Assembly (NCBI GenBank): GCA_963783085.1
Contig: CAWAMJ010000004.1
Location: 1 to 64,000, forward strand
Length of the DNA: 64,000 nt
Direction: 5' to 3'
Source of the DNA: CAVYUC01 sp963783085
GTDB taxonomy: Bacteria; Bacteroidota; Bacteroidia; Bacteroidales; Prolixibacteraceae
Part shown: positions 62,316-64,000 of the stretch, in pieces
How positions within the stretch are numbered: position 1 is the stretch's first letter
Layout of the letters: each line of letters opens with the position of its first letter
Position numbers and translations under genes: made by a program
Notes under the pieces: generated by a model
Told to the model about the DNA's origin: nothing
The model's input: the letters and a program-made list of their open reading frames with translations, nothing else
The model's database searches: none

Positions 62316-62349
62316 TTTGGAGGTTGTTTGTATAAATTTTGTAGTTTTG
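62316..62349 (+). promoter_or_regulatory. proximal promoter of the tRNA/tuf cluster
   Basis: TTTG at 62316-62319, then TAGTTTTG at 62342-62349 (22-base spacing, slightly long). The predicted start is about 20 bases before tRNA-Gly. With the box at 62173, two promoters may serve this strongly expressed unit. Confidence 0.55.
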
Positions 62350-62376
62350 CACGGCATTTTTGCTAGGATAATGATT

Positions 62377-62449
62377 GCGGGAGTAGCTCAGTCGATAGAG
62401 CATTAGCCTTCCAAGCTAAGGGTCGCGGGTTTGAATCCCGTCTCCCGCT
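62377..62449 (+). tRNA. tRNA-Gly (anticodon TCC)
   Basis: 73-base cloverleaf. Acceptor stem GCGGGAG pairs with CTCCCGC, discriminator T as in bacterial tRNA-Gly, D-arm AGCTCAGTCGATAGAGC-like, anticodon loop CTTCCAA with anticodon TCC, and T-arm GCGGGTTTGAATCCCGT. No CCA is encoded. Confidence 0.96.
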
Positions 62450-62508
62450 CATTTATGAGATTAGAGTTTTAAGAATACCTTTTAGCTCTTATCTCTTTAT
62501 GTATTAAT

Positions 62509-62580
<72 letters not shown>

Positions 62581-62613
62581 CAATTGATTTAAAAATAATT
62601 AAAAATTGCAGTT

Positions 62614-63801
62614 ATGGCTAAAGAAACATTTAAAAGGGATAAGGAACATGTCAATATCGGTACAATTGGCCACGTTGATCATGGTAAAACTACCCTAACC
62701 GCCGCCATCACTATGGTTTTGGCGAAAAGAGGTCTTTCTGAAATCAAATCTTTCGATTCAATCGATAATGCTCCGGAAGAAAAAGAAAGGGGTATTACCA
62801 TTAACACCGCTCACGTTGAGTATCAAACTGAAAAACGTCACTATGCTCACGTTGACTGTCCTGGTCACGCCGACTACGTAAAAAACATGGTAACTGGTGC
62901 TGCCCAAATGGACGGAGCTATTATAGTGGTAGCTGCAACTGATGGCCCGATGCCACAAACCCGTGAACATATCCTTTTGGCGCGGCAGGTAAATGTCCCG
63001 AAACTGGTTGTCTTCATGAATAAAGTTGACATGGTTGAGGATGAAGAATTACTCGAATTGGTTGAAATGGAAATCCGGGAATTACTGGAATTTTATGAAT
63101 TCGACGGTGACAATACGCCTGTTATTCAAGGTTCGGCCCTCGGTGCAATGAATGGCGAACCGCAGTGGGAAGAAAAAATTATGGAATTGATGGATGCTGT
63201 CGATACCTGGATTCCTGTTCCTCCGCGTGATAAAGACAAGCCATTCCTGATGCCGGTTGAAGATGTTTTTTCAATTACCGGCCGTGGTACAGTGGCAACA
63301 GGTCGTATCGAAACTGGTGTAGTACACACTGGCGACGAACTCCAGTTAATTGGCTTAGGTGCCGAAGGTCGTAAAACAGTTTGTACGGGTGTAGAAATGT
63401 TCCGGAAAATCCTTGACGATGGTCAGGCTGGCGATAATGTCGGTTTATTGCTGCGCGGTGTTGATAAAAAAGAAATCAAACGTGGACAAATTTTGGCAAA
63501 ACCCGGTTCAATTACCCCTCACACGAAATTTAAAGCTGAGGTGTATGTGTTGAAAAAAGAAGAAGGTGGCCGGCATACTCCGTTCCACAACAAATATCGT
63601 CCTCAGTTCTATTTGCGTACGTTGGACGTAACCGGCGAAATTCATTTGGAAGAAGGCCGCGAAATGGTTATGCCTGGCGATAACGTAACAATTGAGGTAG
63701 AATTGATTTACCCGGTAGCATTAAATATTGGTCTGCGTTTCGCAATCCGTGAAGGTGGACGTACCGTTGGTGCTGGCCAGGTGACCGAAATAATCGAATA
63801 A
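62614..63801 (+). CDS. tuf: elongation factor Tu
   Basis: Delivers aminoacyl-tRNA to the ribosome as the GTP complex. 395 residues. G1 GHVDHGKT at residues 19-26, G2 ERGITINTAHVEY (effector loop), G3 DCPGHADYVKNM, G4 MNKVDMV, G5 GSALGA, then domains 2 and 3 (TGRGTVATGRIETG, HTPFHNKYRPQFYLRT, GQVTEII). Codons are the regular set of highly expressed genes. It follows tRNA-Thr and precedes secE, the usual Bacteroidales order. Confidence 0.99.
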   Translation: MAKETFKRDKEHVNIGTIGHVDHGKTTLTAAITMVLAKRGLSEIKSFDSIDNAPEEKERGITINTAHVEYQTEKRHYAHVDCPGHADYVKNMVTGAAQMDGAIIVVAATDGPMPQTREHILLARQVNVPKLVVFMNKVDMVEDEELLELVEMEIRELLEFYEFDGDNTPVIQGSALGAMNGEPQWEEKIMELMDAVDTWIPVPPRDKDKPFLMPVEDVFSITGRGTVATGRIETGVVHTGDELQLIGLGAEGRKTVCTGVEMFRKILDDGQAGDNVGLLLRGVDKKEIKRGQILAKPGSITPHTKFKAEVYVLKKEEGGRHTPFHNKYRPQFYLRTLDVTGEIHLEEGREMVMPGDNVTIEVELIYPVALNIGLRFAIREGGRTVGAGQVTEIIE

Positions 63802-63829
63802 TAAACAAGAAAGAATCAAGTTGCAATAC

Positions 63830-63864
63830 AAGCAAGTCCCGGGGGATTTTTCCCGGGATTGCTT
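63830..63864 (+). terminator. GC-rich hairpin after tuf
   Basis: AAGCAA-G-TCCCGGG pairs with CCCGGGA-T-TGCTT across a short loop. It is a strong stem but has no T-tract, so it is more likely a processing or 3'-stabilising site, or an attenuator, than a full terminator before secE. Confidence 0.5.
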
Positions 63865-63923
63865 ACGGATAAAAAACTCAATTTTTGGAGCTGGTTCAGG
63901 CAAGTTGGAATCTTGCCATCCGT
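63865..63923 (+). other. folded leader between tuf and secE
   Basis: ACGGAT (63865-63870) pairs with ATCCGT (63918-63923), enclosing a local hairpin GGCAAG/CTTGCC (63899-63904 with 63912-63917). The position is where many Bacteroidota have tRNA-Trp, but no cloverleaf with anticodon CCA can be drawn. It could be a regulatory leader of secE or a relic. Confidence 0.35.
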
Positions 63924-63945
63924 GCAAAAACAACGAATAGTCAGA

Positions 63946-64000
63946 ATGAAATTAATGGTATATTTGCAAGAGGCTTATGATGAACTGGTACACAAAGTAA
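63946..64000 (+). CDS. secE: preprotein translocase subunit SecE (5' end only)
   Basis: The ATG at 63946 opens a frame reading MKLMVYLQEAYDELVHKV to the window edge. This is the typical start of Bacteroidota SecE (Y..E..NELVHKVSWP), and its place after tuf supports it. SecE is the essential small membrane subunit of the SecYEG channel. The rest of the gene lies outside the window. Confidence 0.8.
   Translation, partial: MKLMVYLQEAYDELVHKV

Noticed and set aside
62178..62366. 62-codon plus-strand frame before tRNA-Gly
   Set aside because: Cys- and Phe-rich translation of a non-coding leader; it runs across the tRNA promoter and has no start context.

Overview
The window looks like core chromosome of a Bacteroidota bacterium, most likely of the Bacteroidales/Marinilabiliales type. 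Evidence: perfect TAnnTTTG -7 boxes instead of E. coli-like -10 boxes, few Shine-Dalgarno sites, a type IX secretion gene (porT) and a giant T9SS-sorted SprB-repeat protein, the lipoprotein Omp85 TamL, a DUF4831 protein, a TonB-dependent receptor with a carboxypeptidase-like domain, and the orders RSH-fur-purA and rpsU-xer-hpf-tRNAs-tuf-secE. I see no rRNA, CRISPR array, prophage, plasmid or complete insertion sequence. The genus cannot be fixed from sequence alone.

Layout. 1-6.3 kb: a TonB-dependent receptor cut by the left edge, a small membrane protein, a possible minus-strand small RNA, and leuS. 6.4-11.4 kb: a scarred stretch with an antitoxin next to a toxin remnant, a folded GC-rich intergenic element, a secreted S9 peptidase and an apionate-lactonase-like gene that each carry a +1 frameshift, a 33-residue membrane protein and a long nested inverted repeat. 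11.4-15.8 kb: an ECF sigma factor with a PepSY-like protein, then a lipoprotein, two different L,D-transpeptidases and a membrane protein in one cluster. 15.8-21.1 kb (minus): nucleoside hydrolase, BrnT/BrnA toxin-antitoxin pair, GH43-like hydrolase coupled to an esterase, and a POT peptide transporter. 21.4-27.1 kb (plus): NAD(P)H-hydrate repair enzyme, DUF4831 protein, MFS transporter plus PepD dipeptidase.

27.2-37.9 kb (minus) is mostly housekeeping: VOC protein, D-threonine-aldolase-like enzyme, nicotinate phosphoribosyltransferase, purA, a Fur-family regulator, a SpoT-type RSH enzyme, a GT4 glycosyltransferase, a NUDIX protein, miaA and a pRiA4b ORF-3-like protein. 38.3-48.6 kb: a MacB-type permease without its ATPase, gapA, a small lipoprotein, the 2108-residue adhesin-like protein and a nitroreductase. 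48.6-52 kb (minus): LytTR two-component pair, GT2 glycosyltransferase, short-chain dehydrogenase. 52.2-60.6 kb: AIR-synthase-like protein, menG/ubiE, a 21-codon ORF and porT in an overlapping chain, an rRNA/tRNA methyltransferase, tamL, a sodium symporter and a helix-hairpin-helix protein. 60.7-64 kb: the translation cluster rpsU, xer, hpf, tRNA-Gly, tRNA-Thr, tuf, and the start of secE.

Themes. Peptide use recurs (S9 peptidase, POT transporter, MFS+PepD). Envelope biogenesis recurs too (two L,D-transpeptidases, TamL, PorT, the T9SS cargo). I found no clearly new defence or mobile system. The most worthwhile leads are the two-L,D-transpeptidase operon with an internal terminator, the 21-codon ORF linking ubiE to porT, the candidate minus-strand RNA next to leuS, the folded element at 6.8 kb, the nested inverted repeat at 11.3 kb, and the two neighbouring frameshifts.
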